64,000 nt of DNA, taken from positions 31,699 through 95,698 of the forward strand of contig NZ_JAGGPM010000030.1 in the NCBI RefSeq assembly GCF_018613835.1, read 5' to 3'. Positions 16,986 to 25,781 of the stretch are shown here, in pieces. The position numbers and the translations under genes were made by a program. How positions within the stretch are numbered: the first letter of the stretch is position 1; every line of letters begins with the position of its first letter. A model generated the notes under the pieces. It did no database searches. It was not told the DNA's origin and saw only the letters and a list, made by a program, of their open reading frames with translations. Source of the stretch: Arthrobacter sp. ISL-5 (GTDB lineage Bacteria; Actinomycetota; Actinomycetes; Actinomycetales; Micrococcaceae).

Positions 16986-17282
16986 ATGTCAGTTGACACG
17001 TTGGGGATCTGGCTCGTCAAACCGGGCCATGAGGATGATTTCGTGCAGGCATGGCGGGACATGGCCGCACGAACACGGAAGGAATTTCCGGACGGCAAGG
17101 CTGTGCTGATGCACGACCGGGATGTACCCAACCGCTTCATCAGCACCGAGCACTGGGACTCAGTGGACCAGATTGAGCGGTGGCGGGCATCGACGGCGTA
17201 CACCGAAGGCGTTCAGTCGAACCGCGACATCGTTCAGCACTTCGAACCGCACACATTGGATGAGACCGCCGCAGTCGGCTGA
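16986..17282 (+). CDS. Antibiotic-biosynthesis-monooxygenase (ABM) domain protein
   Basis: 98 residues starting at an ATG with a CTGGAGG ribosome site. The ferredoxin-like ABM pattern is visible: LGIWLVKPGHEDDFVQAWRD strand-helix, a central VLMHDRDVPNRFISTEHW strand pair and a C-terminal helix. Such small proteins are mostly dimeric quinol monooxygenases or haem-related enzymes; the substrate is unknown. It is separated by 119 nt from the beta-helix gene and is convergent with the S1 protease gene. Confidence 0.78.
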   Translation: MSVDTLGIWLVKPGHEDDFVQAWRDMAARTRKEFPDGKAVLMHDRDVPNRFISTEHWDSVDQIERWRASTAYTEGVQSNRDIVQHFEPHTLDETAAVG

Positions 17283-17299
17283 GCAGCGGCTACAAACGA

Positions 17300-19600
17300 C
17301 TAACGCCTGCCGCGACGCCTGAGGGCAACCAGCAGCACGCCGCCGAGCACCAGCGCGGCACCCGCGACCCCGCCAGCGACCAGCAGGCCGGATGCGCCTG
17401 TGTCCGCCAGCCCCGCCGTGACAGCGCCGTCCCCGATTGCGGCACGGGCGAGCCTGTCGTCAGGCATCGCCGCGACAACGGACGGCTCCGGCGCTGGCGT
17501 GAGCACGGCGGACTGGTCCCCGTGCGCCGCTGCCGGCTTGGACGGGACAGCAGGCTGGACCGCTCCGGGCGGTTTTGACGGCGTGCCCGGTTCCGGCGCG
17601 GCAGGCTTGGGAACAGTACTGAACGTGCTGAGGCCGGAGCGGCTGAAGCCGTTGATGGCCTGTGCCGTGAACTCCGTGGCTGACGCGGGCGCGGTGAAGG
17701 ACCAGTTGCCCTGCGCGTCCACGGCTACGTCCAGCGGTTCGCGGCCCGGCAGGGTGATCCGGACTTGTGTACCGGCCGGCACATCAGTGGCGGGAGCTGC
17801 GGCGCCCCGGCCCTCTATGCGCTGGCCCGCCACGATCGGCCCAGCCGGCAGGGGTCCCGTGAGCACAGGTTTATTCAAGAACAGCCTGAGCTGAACGCCC
17901 GGGAGGACCGCGAGCGACTGCTCCAGCGTGGCCGCAACGGCGAAGTTCTCTGCGGACGACCTTGCGTTGCCGGCCGAGTGCGTTCCAACGGCGTAGTTTC
18001 CGCTGATCCAGGGACCGCCGGAATCGCCGCCGCTGGATTGCACGGACGTGGACAGGAACCCACGGAAAGACCGGAGGTCGTCGGGATCGCCGGAGCTTCC
18101 GCCGACGACGTAGATCCCCACCTCGTCCACGGTTCCGCACGACCAGCCCTCGGTCCGCCCCGAGCGGCAGACGGCCTGGCCTTCCAGCGGAGGCGCTGTG
18201 CCCACGATTGGGACGGAACCGGCGCCGAGGTCAGCGGGATCCTCCCACCTGGTGGCGGCAGGGAGCAGGTCCAGGCCGGAACGGATGGACTCAATGGCAG
18301 CGATATCGGTACCCGGCGCTCCGGGGTTGGCAGGATCCGTGATCCTTGCGTTGCCGGGCCCGCCGAACTGGCTGAAACCGAAGGTCCCAAGCTCTCCCGT
18401 GACGCCGCTCTCCGCCAGGTATCCGCCGGCCGGTTCACCCGCGGGCAGGGTCACCTCGGCCAGCCGTGCGGCGCCGTCGTCCGCGCAGTGGCCTGCCGTG
18501 AGCACGAGGGGCTTGCCGTCCGGGCTGAAGGCACTGAATCCCGCGGAACAGACAATCCCGCCGTCGATCCGATACCCCTGGCCGCCGAGGAAGTCCTCCT
18601 CGCTGGCGATGGGACCGCCCTTTTCCAGCACGACGTTGGCGTACCGGGCCACGAACTCCGACGGCGACATGCGGGGCTCGCCGGACACACCGGACACACC
18701 GGCAGCCGCGGGCTCACCGGTAGGGGCGGCCTGGCCGGCCGCCGACATGCGGTCTTCCTTCGCGGCGGCTCCGGCATCGGTTTCGGCGCCGGCAGCAATA
18801 TCGGTCTCGGGCGCATTGACGCCGCCGGTGCGGATGATGAATTTGCCGTCCGCGGCGGCCACGGCCTGAAGCCCGGCTGGCCCAACATCCCGCACGTATG
18901 CCTGATAGAGCTGCTCCGCGCTGGTGGCCTGGAGCGACCTGGCCGCGTCGGTCCCCTGCGCCGAAGCACTCTGCCCCGAAGCAACCTGCCCCGAAGCTGC
19001 CTGCGAAGCCGTAGCCTGGGCGGACAATGCCTCCGCCGCGTTCGCCGGCCGCGTTGATTCCGGTGCAGTAGTCCCAAGATCTGTGCCCGGCGGGACGAGC
19101 ACAAACTCGTTCCGGCCGGCAGCATCGGCTGCGTTGAGGGCGCCAATCGTCGTCTCGAATTCGGTGCCGGTGCCTTCGACGAGGATCTTGCCTCGGTGCA
19201 GGCGCATCGCCACGAAGCCCGGCAGCTCGCGGAGAGTGACCGCGGCATCGGCCGCGCGCTTGCCCTGGGCACCTGCGGCGTTGAACTCCGCCAGCGTCAT
19301 CCCCAGATCCCGCTGAACCACCTCCGCGAGCCCTTCCTCGGCTACATTTCCGCCCGTGGGCCAAGCGACCGGCGCGGCCTGGTCAGCGGACCCCGCAGCC
19401 CCGGAATCCTCAGACGCCAGGGACGAAACGGACGCCGGGGACGAAACGGACGGTGAAGCGGAGCCCCCGGCGGCTGCCGGCGTCGTGCTTTCCGCAGCGG
19501 AAGCCGGCACCGAAGCGAAAACAGCACCGAGCGCCAACGCTGCCGCCGCCCCCAGGGCAAGCGTGCGCCGGGCTGCGGCGCCGTAGGCGGAAGAAGTCAC
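17300..19600 (-). CDS. Cell-wall-anchored S1-type serine protease with LADTG sorting signal
   Basis: 766 residues from a GTG. Order: signal peptide (1-36, ASAAES), low-complexity linker, an alpha-lytic-type propeptide (about 80-250), a trypsin-like domain with His in LTAGHC (371), Asp in GTDIAA (432) and Ser in GGDSGGP (527), a Big-like beta domain with RITLPGREPLDV, a Pro-rich stretch, and at residue 731 LADTG followed by a hydrophobic helix and RRRGRR. LAxTG is the class E sortase signal of high-GC actinobacteria, so a mature cell-wall protease is inferred. Its start overlaps the phosphatase stop in GTGA, which couples translation. Confidence 0.88.
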   Translation of the reverse strand: MTSSAYGAAARRTLALGAAAALALGAVFASVPASAAESTTPAAAGGSASPSVSSPASVSSLASEDSGAAGSADQAAPVAWPTGGNVAEEGLAEVVQRDLGMTLAEFNAAGAQGKRAADAAVTLRELPGFVAMRLHRGKILVEGTGTEFETTIGALNAADAAGRNEFVLVPPGTDLGTTAPESTRPANAAEALSAQATASQAASGQVASGQSASAQGTDAARSLQATSAEQLYQAYVRDVGPAGLQAVAAADGKFIIRTGGVNAPETDIAAGAETDAGAAAKEDRMSAAGQAAPTGEPAAAGVSGVSGEPRMSPSEFVARYANVVLEKGGPIASEEDFLGGQGYRIDGGIVCSAGFSAFSPDGKPLVLTAGHCADDGAARLAEVTLPAGEPAGGYLAESGVTGELGTFGFSQFGGPGNARITDPANPGAPGTDIAAIESIRSGLDLLPAATRWEDPADLGAGSVPIVGTAPPLEGQAVCRSGRTEGWSCGTVDEVGIYVVGGSSGDPDDLRSFRGFLSTSVQSSGGDSGGPWISGNYAVGTHSAGNARSSAENFAVAATLEQSLAVLPGVQLRLFLNKPVLTGPLPAGPIVAGQRIEGRGAAAPATDVPAGTQVRITLPGREPLDVAVDAQGNWSFTAPASATEFTAQAINGFSRSGLSTFSTVPKPAAPEPGTPSKPPGAVQPAVPSKPAAAHGDQSAVLTPAPEPSVVAAMPDDRLARAAIGDGAVTAGLADTGASGLLVAGGVAGAALVLGGVLLVALRRRGRR

Positions 19601-20310
19601 AGGGCAACCCTAGCGCCGAGGGCAGACAAAATGGCTCCGAGCTCCGGTTCAGATACGCCATGCCGCAACAGGAAGTCCCGAGTGTTGAGCCCCCGTACGA
19701 AGTCCAGGACGACGGCGCCGCGGCGCTGAAGGAGCGGCGCGAACGTTTCCTCGTCGAGGTGCCGTTCGTGCGGGTGCGGCGGCCAAAGCGTCCGGTGACG
19801 CTCGTTGATGGCGCGCATTCCGGTCTGGTATCCGGCCACGATGTCGTGATCGCTGGCGCCGGCCAGGTCCTGCAGCATGGCCGCGATCATGCCGCTGCGG
19901 TCCCGTCCGGCCGAACAGTGGATCACCACTCCGCCGGGCGCGGCGGCCACGGCCTTGAACACAGCGGCCAGTTTGTCCGGGAAGATGCGGGCGTTGGCGG
20001 CGTAGTGGGCAGGATCGTTCAGGTACGGATCGCACAGGGTTTTGAACTCGCGGTTGTCCGGGTCCTCGGTGGGGGTGAAGACGACGTCGAACGCGGCGAG
20101 CGCGTCGCCCACGTCAGGATCGGTGGGACGGGGCTGCCGTTCAGCGGCATTGCGCAGGTCGATAATGGTGCGGACGCCGTCGTCGTAGGCCTCTTTCCAG
20201 CCGGTCTCGGTGACCCATTCGCGCCGCCCCATCCGGAAAACGGAGCCTGCGACGCGCCAGGCGTTCACCGCCCCGTCCCAGCCCACAGGTGCCTGATCCG
20301 TCGCGTTCAC
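19597..20310 (-). CDS. Tyrosine-type protein phosphatase (DSP3-like)
   Basis: 237 residues from the GTG at 20310, chosen because TTAGCT ends 6 nt upstream, the leaderless pattern seen repeatedly here, and because the protein family begins near NAWRVAGSVFRMG. The catalytic loop HCSAGRDRSG (C-x5-R) is intact, and DLRNAAERQ plus the downstream helices match bacterial tyrosine/serine and phosphoinositide phosphatases. Substrate unknown. Its stop overlaps the GTG of the secreted protease gene, an unexpected pairing of a cytosolic phosphatase with an exported enzyme. Confidence 0.87.
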   Translation of the reverse strand: MNATDQAPVGWDGAVNAWRVAGSVFRMGRREWVTETGWKEAYDDGVRTIIDLRNAAERQPRPTDPDVGDALAAFDVVFTPTEDPDNREFKTLCDPYLNDPAHYAANARIFPDKLAAVFKAVAAAPGGVVIHCSAGRDRSGMIAAMLQDLAGASDHDIVAGYQTGMRAINERHRTLWPPHPHERHLDEETFAPLLQRRGAVVLDFVRGLNTRDFLLRHGVSEPELGAILSALGARVAL

Positions 20311-20577
20311 GCTGCCAGCTAACCACACCCGGCGCTGCGACGGCACCGGGCGGGTCCAAGTAGTAGACGTCCAGGCCATCCAAAAGCGAGTACCGGCTGG
20401 CCGGTTCAGGGCCTCCCTGCCGGCGTACCCTAGGGCAATGAGCGCCGAACCGCGCCCGTCAGATTCCATGCCTGCCGCTGGGCAGGCATTCGTCGTCGCT
20501 TGCCGATTTTCCCGCAGCATTCCCTGCGCCTGTGTCCATGGTTTTCCCTGAATGAGGGGGTTTCATTGTGTTAACGA

Positions 20578-21432
20578 ATGCTTCAGCGTCGTACCGCCCG
20601 TCTTACCGGTGTCCTAGCCGCCCTGGCGCTCACGGCAGGTTTTGCCGCCGCTCCAGCCACTGCTGACCCGGAGCCGATCTATATCGGGTTGGGCGACTCG
20701 TACGCGGCCGGCACCGGCGGCGGGCTATACCGGCCAAATTCGTTCCCCGCTCCCACCGACTGCCGACAAACGGTCTCGGCCTACTCCACGCAGCTGTCCG
20801 GCGCCAACTGGGGCTGTTTTGGCTACACCACGGAGGGTGTCTCAGCGGTGGTGACCGGCGCCTCACTCGATTCGGCCACATCACCATTCCTGGCGAACGC
20901 GTCCGTCATCACGGTGACGGTGGGCGGAAACGACATCGACACCGGAGCAGTGGCGGCCAACTGTGTCCCCTCCACAGCCACCGCCGGGTGCAGGGCCGCG
21001 CTGTTCAATTCGCTCGCGGTGAAACTCCCCAAGCTGCCCGCGAAGATCAAGGCCATGGTGGCGCTGATCAAACAGAAGGCTCCTCGCGCCAAGGTGGTGC
21101 TCACGGGATACCCCCGGCTGTTCACCGCCAACGATTTCATGACGGCTGAACAGAAGACCGCGGCCAAGACCATGAACTCCGCAGCCGACCTGCTGAATGC
21201 GACCATCGCACTCTCGGCACTGGCTACCCGGACGAAATACGTCAGTGTCACCAACCAGTTCATCAACCACGGGGTGGGGTCTGCCGATCCCTGGATTGTG
21301 GGGCTTCAGCCGGTGTGCCAGCTCACGGCCACCTGCGCGCCGGGAGCGCAGCCCCTGGACACGTTCCACCCGACCGCCACCGGCTACACCAGCGGCTACA
21401 AGGCTGCCGTGGCATCGGCATTGGCGCCCTAG
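20578..21432 (+). CDS. Secreted SGNH/GDSL esterase or lipase
   Basis: 284 residues with a signal peptide cleaved near ATA-DPEP (residue 30). The four SGNH blocks are present: GDSYAAG (catalytic Ser 41), a Gly in block II, GGNDID (block III) and DTFHPTATGY (catalytic His with Asp three residues before). Six cysteines in three close pairs resemble the disulphide-rich SGNH esterases of Streptomyces. Likely an extracellular lipase or carbohydrate esterase. It is divergent from the phosphatase-protease pair and ends before an inverted repeat. Confidence 0.9.
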   Translation: MLQRRTARLTGVLAALALTAGFAAAPATADPEPIYIGLGDSYAAGTGGGLYRPNSFPAPTDCRQTVSAYSTQLSGANWGCFGYTTEGVSAVVTGASLDSATSPFLANASVITVTVGGNDIDTGAVAANCVPSTATAGCRAALFNSLAVKLPKLPAKIKAMVALIKQKAPRAKVVLTGYPRLFTANDFMTAEQKTAAKTMNSAADLLNATIALSALATRTKYVSVTNQFINHGVGSADPWIVGLQPVCQLTATCAPGAQPLDTFHPTATGYTSGYKAAVASALAP

Positions 21433-21505
21433 TCCAGGCTGGCCCTGTCAGGGTTACTGAGGCTCCTGCCGCACTGGCCCGGTTTTGAGTCCCCCGGCCG
21501 CGGAC

Positions 21506-21547
21506 CTGGCCCGGTTTTTACGCCTGCGGGGCTGAAAACCGGGCCAG
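21506..21547. terminator. Inverted repeat after the SGNH gene
   Basis: CTGGCCCGGTTTT (21506-21518) and its exact complement (21535-21547) form a 13-bp stem, and a further partial copy of the same arm stands at about 21474. It lies between the convergent SGNH and acetyltransferase genes and may terminate both. The stem itself ends in T/A runs, so read in either direction there is a short T-run. Confidence 0.6.
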
Positions 21548-21575
21548 TCCGGCCGGCCGCTCCAACAGGCCAGGG

Positions 21576-22193
21576 CTAGCGCTGCTTGGCAAGCCTGAAT
21601 TCAAGGCCGTTACGGACCATGGGCCACTCATGTTCGAGGATTGAGAACACCACGGTGTCCCTGAGCACGCCGTCCGCAGTCCGGGAATGACTGCGGAGCA
21701 CGCCGTCCTGCTTGGCGCCCAGCCGGGCGATTGCCTCACGGGACTGGTGGTTCAGCCAGTGCGTGCGGAATTCGACGGCGGGGCAGCCCAGGGTTTCAAA
21801 GGCATGGCGCAGGAGCAGCAGCTTGGAATCCGGGTTGCTGCCACTGCCATGCGATGACGCCCCGTTCCAGGTTGAGCCGATCTCAAGACGGGGCGTGACA
21901 GCGTCGATATTCATGTACGTGGTCATGCCGATCACCCGGCCGGGGCCGCCAGTTGCCGGATCCAAGAGCCGCGTCGTGAACGGCAGCATGGAACCCTGCT
22001 CCTGGAGCGCCAGCCGGCGGTCAATCTCGGCCGCCATCTGGTGGGGTGCAGGCACGGACGTGTACCAGAGCTTCCAGAGATCGCCGTCCCGGGCGGCATC
22101 CACGAGTCCATCATGGTGACTGTGGTCCAGCGGCTCGAGGGTGACATATGTGCCCGTCAGGGTGATTGGTTGGATCGCGTTCACCCGCACCAT
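21576..22193 (-). CDS. GNAT-family N-acetyltransferase (RimJ/RimL type)
   Basis: 205 residues from the ATG at 22193; the frame extends 10 codons further upstream without a convincing start. Features: TGTYVTLEPLDHSHHDGLVDAA at the N-terminus, GMTTYMNID, IGSTWNGASSHGSGSNPDSK (where related enzymes have the acetyl-CoA loop R-x-x-G-x-G/A), and VEFRTHWLNHQSREAIARLGA. The substituted SHGSGSN loop is typical of the YwnH/SpeG-unlike actinobacterial RimL subgroup. Substrate unknown. Confidence 0.85.
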   Translation of the reverse strand: MVRVNAIQPITLTGTYVTLEPLDHSHHDGLVDAARDGDLWKLWYTSVPAPHQMAAEIDRRLALQEQGSMLPFTTRLLDPATGGPGRVIGMTTYMNIDAVTPRLEIGSTWNGASSHGSGSNPDSKLLLLRHAFETLGCPAVEFRTHWLNHQSREAIARLGAKQDGVLRSHSRTADGVLRDTVVFSILEHEWPMVRNGLEFRLAKQR

Positions 22194-22268
22194 CCTCGCA
22201 CTAGCCGAGCGGCAGCGTTGCATGAGCCCCGCAGCGGCGGTTTCCCGGGCTCCGGCAACCCGCTTCGG

Positions 22269-22721
22269 CTAGCTCCAGCGCTCCCAGTAATCGTCCGCGG
22301 CCTCGAGGAACCGCCGCTGGCCCGTCCTTTCGCCAACGATGGGGAAACCCTCGAGTCCGGGCAACGGTCCGTTGCCCGGGTCCGACGCGATGATGGCAAC
22401 CGCCACCCACAGCGGAGGGGCCACGACGCGCGCGAGCAGTAGCGCGAGTCCGTACTTCACGCCCGGAAGCCGGTTCTTCCAGGTCAGGAAGCGGAACCCT
22501 GACACGGCAGACCCCGGAGTGTGTCCCTTCGCGTGCATCGCCCAGAAAAGTAGCAGAAGCGCCACCCAGGAAGTCGCGGCGAGGAGCATGGCACCCGGAC
22601 CATTCCGCTCTGCCCCAAGCGTCACCGCGAGCACGGGCACGGCCCAGAAAGCCACTGCATCGATCAGGCCGGCAAACAGATGCGAGGGCCAGGACACGGC
22701 ATTGCTCTCGGACGCTGACAT
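22269..22721 (-). CDS. Small RDD-like integral membrane protein
   Basis: 150 residues with three to four hydrophobic segments. The pattern SHLFAGLIDAVAFW, then HAKGHTPGSAVSGFRFL and GLALLLARVVAPPLW resembles RDD-family proteins, in which an Arg and two Asp residues are conserved, although the first Asp/Arg pair is modified here. Function unknown. TAGACT ends 6 nt before the ATG, the leaderless pattern. Confidence 0.65.
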   Translation of the reverse strand: MSASESNAVSWPSHLFAGLIDAVAFWAVPVLAVTLGAERNGPGAMLLAATSWVALLLLFWAMHAKGHTPGSAVSGFRFLTWKNRLPGVKYGLALLLARVVAPPLWVAVAIIASDPGNGPLPGLEGFPIVGERTGQRRFLEAADDYWERWS

Positions 22722-22761
22722 CCCCTGAGTCTAGATGCACCCAGCCAGTCAGCCCCGCCGG

Positions 22762-23616
22762 TCAGTCCGCCCAGTCGAAGAAGCCCTTGCCTGTCTTCCG
22801 GCCCAGTTCACCGCGGGCCACTTTGTCCTTCAGGATCTGCGGCGGCGCGAAGCGCTCCCCCAGCGTCGAGTGCAGGTATTCGGCGATGCCGAGCCGCACA
22901 TCCAGGCCCACGATGTCGGTGGTACGAAGCGGACCGGTGGGGTGCTTGTAGCCGAGCACCATGGCGGCGTCGATATCCTCCGCGGATGCCACGCCTTCCT
23001 CCAACATGCGCATGGCCTCGAGCGCAATCGCCACGCCCAGGCGTGAAGAGGCAAACCCCGGAGCGTCATTGACGACGACGGCGGTCTTGCCCAGCGCTTC
23101 CGTCCAGGCTTTCGCCGTGGTCGCCAAGGCGGGCGACGTCTCCTTGGCCAGCACCACTTCGATCAGGGTTGACGCCGGCACCGGATTGAAGAAATGCAGC
23201 CCCACAAAGTTCGCGGGCCGCTGCAGCTGGGCCGCGAGATCGGTCACCGACAGAGACGACGTGTTGGAGGCAAGAAAGGCGCTTGGAGCCAACTGCTCCT
23301 CCACAGCCTTCAGCGCGCTGATCTTTAGCTCAAAGTCTTCCGGGACCGCCTCCACCACCAGGCCGCACCCGGCAAATGACGCGTAGTCGGTCGACGTGCT
23401 GAACCGCGACAGGACGTCCTCGGCCGACCCGCCGAGCACCCCGCGGGCTGCGGACTTCGCAACGGCATCGGCCACGCGCGTGCGGGCGCCGGCGGCAGCG
23501 TCGTCGTCGCGCTCCACCACCACCACGTTGGCGCCCTTGATGAGGAAAGCGTGGGCGATTCCTGCGCCCATCCGGCCGCCGCCGAGAACTCCGACGTGCT
23601 GGGGAATGGCGGTCAT
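22762..23616 (-). CDS. paaH: 3-hydroxyacyl-CoA (3-hydroxybutyryl-CoA) dehydrogenase
   Basis: 284 residues, the usual length for single-domain enzymes. N-terminal NAD-binding motif GVLGGGRMGAGIAHAFLIKG; catalytic region LVVEAVPEDFELK, NTSSLSVTDLA, GLHFFNPVP (catalytic His) and the C-terminal dimer domain with NDAPGFASSRL and GYKHPTGPLRTTDIVGLD. It oxidises 3-hydroxyacyl-CoA with NAD. It is last in a coupled three-gene operon (ATGA overlap with the enoyl-CoA hydratase) preceded by a PaaR-like site, so the paaH role is probable; generic fatty acid or butyrate oxidation is the alternative. Confidence 0.9.
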   Translation of the reverse strand: MTAIPQHVGVLGGGRMGAGIAHAFLIKGANVVVVERDDDAAAGARTRVADAVAKSAARGVLGGSAEDVLSRFSTSTDYASFAGCGLVVEAVPEDFELKISALKAVEEQLAPSAFLASNTSSLSVTDLAAQLQRPANFVGLHFFNPVPASTLIEVVLAKETSPALATTAKAWTEALGKTAVVVNDAPGFASSRLGVAIALEAMRMLEEGVASAEDIDAAMVLGYKHPTGPLRTTDIVGLDVRLGIAEYLHSTLGERFAPPQILKDKVARGELGRKTGKGFFDWAD

Positions 23617-24449
23617 GGCTGGGTCCTGTCTGTGCTGTCTTGTTCTGAGTTTTTTCCCGAGGCCTTCTTGCTGGAGGCCTTCTTGTCGAGGAACGCCTGC
23701 ATGCGGTCGGACTTGGCCTGCGACTCGAAGAGGATGCCCTGCGCCAGCTGGTCGATCAGCGGGTGCGCTTCCGCCGGCGCGTGGAACACGGACTTGGTAA
23801 TCCGCACGGCCAGCGGATCCTGCCGGGCGATGCGGTCCGCGAGTTTGTGGGCACCTTCCATCAGCACCGGGGCCTCGTGGATTTCGGTGATCAGGTTGAC
23901 CCTCAGCGCCTCTTCCGCGCGCAGGACGCGTCCCGCAAGGAGAATCTCCTTGGCCACCGGCTCCCCCACGAGCTCCTTCAGCCGCCAGCTGGCTCCGGCC
24001 GCGGCAAGGATTCCGAGGCCGGTTTCCGGATTGCCGATCCTGACACTGGGTGTGCCGATCCGGAAGTCAGCTGCATAAGCCAGCTCAGCCCCGCCGCCCA
24101 GGCAGTAGCCGTCCAGCGCCGCGATCACGGGCATGGGCAGCTTGGCAATGCGGACGAAAATCGTGGAGTTGATGCCCTGCAGGGCGTCGTCCCGGCGCCG
24201 TTCGCGCAGCTGGGCGATGTCCGCCCCGGAGGCAAACACACCCTCGACGCCGGCGATGATCAGGACCTTCGGATCCCGCTCCAGCACCGTGCAGACCACA
24301 TGGAGCTCATCCACCATCTGCTGGTCGATCGCGTTGCGGACCTCGGGGCGGTTCAGGAGCACCACCACGCGGTCCTCGCGCTCCTCGACCAAGAGGGTGC
24401 TGAAATCCAGGGTGCTCAAGTGTCCGTTCGCGCTGTCCGGACCCGCCAT
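23613..24449 (-). CDS. Enoyl-CoA hydratase/isomerase family protein
   Basis: 278 residues from the ATG at 24449, whose first base overlaps the thiolase stop. Crotonase-fold motifs: LNRPEVRNAIDQQM, the oxyanion loop FASGADIAQLRE, and GYCLGGGAELAYAADFRIGTPSVRIGNPE carrying the second oxyanion residue and the Glu of the active site. The C-terminus is extended by a Lys/Ser-rich tail (KKASSKKASGKN). Most likely the PaaF/PaaG-type hydratase of the dehydroadipyl-CoA branch, given the operon with a thiolase and PaaH-like enzyme. Confidence 0.9.
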   Translation of the reverse strand: MAGPDSANGHLSTLDFSTLLVEEREDRVVVLLNRPEVRNAIDQQMVDELHVVCTVLERDPKVLIIAGVEGVFASGADIAQLRERRRDDALQGINSTIFVRIAKLPMPVIAALDGYCLGGGAELAYAADFRIGTPSVRIGNPETGLGILAAAGASWRLKELVGEPVAKEILLAGRVLRAEEALRVNLITEIHEAPVLMEGAHKLADRIARQDPLAVRITKSVFHAPAEAHPLIDQLAQGILFESQAKSDRMQAFLDKKASSKKASGKNSEQDSTDRTQP

Positions 24450-25660
24450 CAGACCCGCTCCAGCAGCATCGCGGTGCCCTGGCCCACGCCGATGCACATG
24501 GTGGCCAGGCCGATCCGCGCATCCTCGCGCTCCATCCGGCCCAGCAGGGTGATGGCGATCCTCGACCCGCTGGAACCCAGCGGATGCCCGAGGGCGATGG
24601 CGCCGCCGTCGTTGTTCACAATCCCCGGGTCCAAGCCGAGCCGCCGCATGCTGGCCAGTGACTGCGTGGCGAACGCTTCATTAAGCTCGACGGCGCCAAG
24701 GTCACCGACGCTGAGCCCGCTCCGCTTGAGCACCTTCTGGGTTGCCGGGACCGGTCCGATGCCCATGATTTCGGGCTCGCAGCCGGCGGACGCGCCGTCG
24801 ATGATCCGGGCCCGCGGCGTGAGGCCGAGCCTTTGGATGGCGGCCTCGGAGGCCACGATGATGGCGGAGGCGCCGTCATTGAGCGTGGAGGAGTTGCCGG
24901 CCGTGACGACGGAGCCGCCGGGAACCACCGGCCGGAGACCCGCGAGCACGTCCATAGTGGTGCCGGCGCGGGGGCCCTCGTCCGTGTCCACCACGGTCTC
25001 CGCTTTCCGGGTCTTGACCGTCACCGGGACGATCTCTTCCTTGAAGCGGCCCGCCGCGATGGCCGCGAGGGACTTTTCGTGCGAGCGGACGGCGAAGGCG
25101 TCAGCGTCCTCGCGGGAAATGCCGTCCACCCGGCCCACTTCCTCGGCGGTTTCCGGCATGGAGTACGTCATCTTGCCACCCCGGGAGAGTTCGCCCTTCT
25201 GGAACAGCGGGTTGGCGAACCGCCAGCCGATGGAGGTGTCGAAGATGGCGCCGGGCTTGGCGAAGGCCGTCTGCGGCTTTTCCTGCACCCAGGGCGCTCG
25301 GCTCATGGATTCGACGCCGCCGGCAATCACGATGTCGGCGGCGCCGGACTTGATCATCTGGCTGGCCATGATGATGGCGCTCAGCCCGGAGGAGCACAGC
25401 CGGTTCACGGTGATGCCAGGGATGTGGAGGGGAAGTCCGGCCAGGATGGTGGCCATCCTGGCAACATTGCGGTTTTCCTCGCCGGCGCCGTTGGCGTTGC
25501 CGAGGATCACTTCGTCAATCGCGTCCGGGTCGACTCCCGCCCGCGCCACGGCCTCGCGGACCACCAGCGCGGCCAGGTCATCCGGGCGGACCGCCGAAAG
25601 GGCACCGCCGTATCGCCCTACCGGGGTGCGGGCACCGCCAACCAGAAAAGCCTCGACCAT
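24449..25660 (-). CDS. Acetyl-CoA acyltransferase (thiolase), PaaJ/PcaF-type
   Basis: 403 residues. Thiolase landmarks: nucleophilic Cys in NRLCSSGLSAI, the GGVESMSRAPW segment, NEAFATQSLASMRRL, GGAIALGHPLGSSGSR with catalytic His, and the second Cys in ATMCIGVGQG. In phenylacetate or beta-ketoadipate degradation it cleaves 3-oxoadipyl-CoA into acetyl-CoA and succinyl-CoA. It is the first gene of the coupled operon and is preceded 43-64 nt upstream by a PaaR-like operator. Specificity for 3-oxoadipyl-CoA versus acetoacetyl-CoA cannot be told from sequence by eye. Confidence 0.93.
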   Translation of the reverse strand: MVEAFLVGGARTPVGRYGGALSAVRPDDLAALVVREAVARAGVDPDAIDEVILGNANGAGEENRNVARMATILAGLPLHIPGITVNRLCSSGLSAIIMASQMIKSGAADIVIAGGVESMSRAPWVQEKPQTAFAKPGAIFDTSIGWRFANPLFQKGELSRGGKMTYSMPETAEEVGRVDGISREDADAFAVRSHEKSLAAIAAGRFKEEIVPVTVKTRKAETVVDTDEGPRAGTTMDVLAGLRPVVPGGSVVTAGNSSTLNDGASAIIVASEAAIQRLGLTPRARIIDGASAGCEPEIMGIGPVPATQKVLKRSGLSVGDLGAVELNEAFATQSLASMRRLGLDPGIVNNDGGAIALGHPLGSSGSRIAITLLGRMEREDARIGLATMCIGVGQGTAMLLERV

Positions 25661-25702
25661 GTGAACATCCTTTTCGCAGGGAGCTGGGCCGGAACACGAA
25701 TA

Positions 25703-25724
25703 AATTACCGACCGTTCGTTCTAT
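25703..25724. promoter_or_regulatory. Putative PaaR-type operator before the thiolase operon
   Basis: The core ACCGACCGTTCGTT differs from ACCGnnCGnnCGGT by one base and is flanked by AATT on the left. It is upstream of the thiolase start on the minus strand and is the second best of the four sites. Confidence 0.65.
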
Positions 25725-25781
25725 AAAGATTACACGGCCAGCCGAGACGGTCAACCAGCGCCCTCCAAAGACGCTGCGGGG

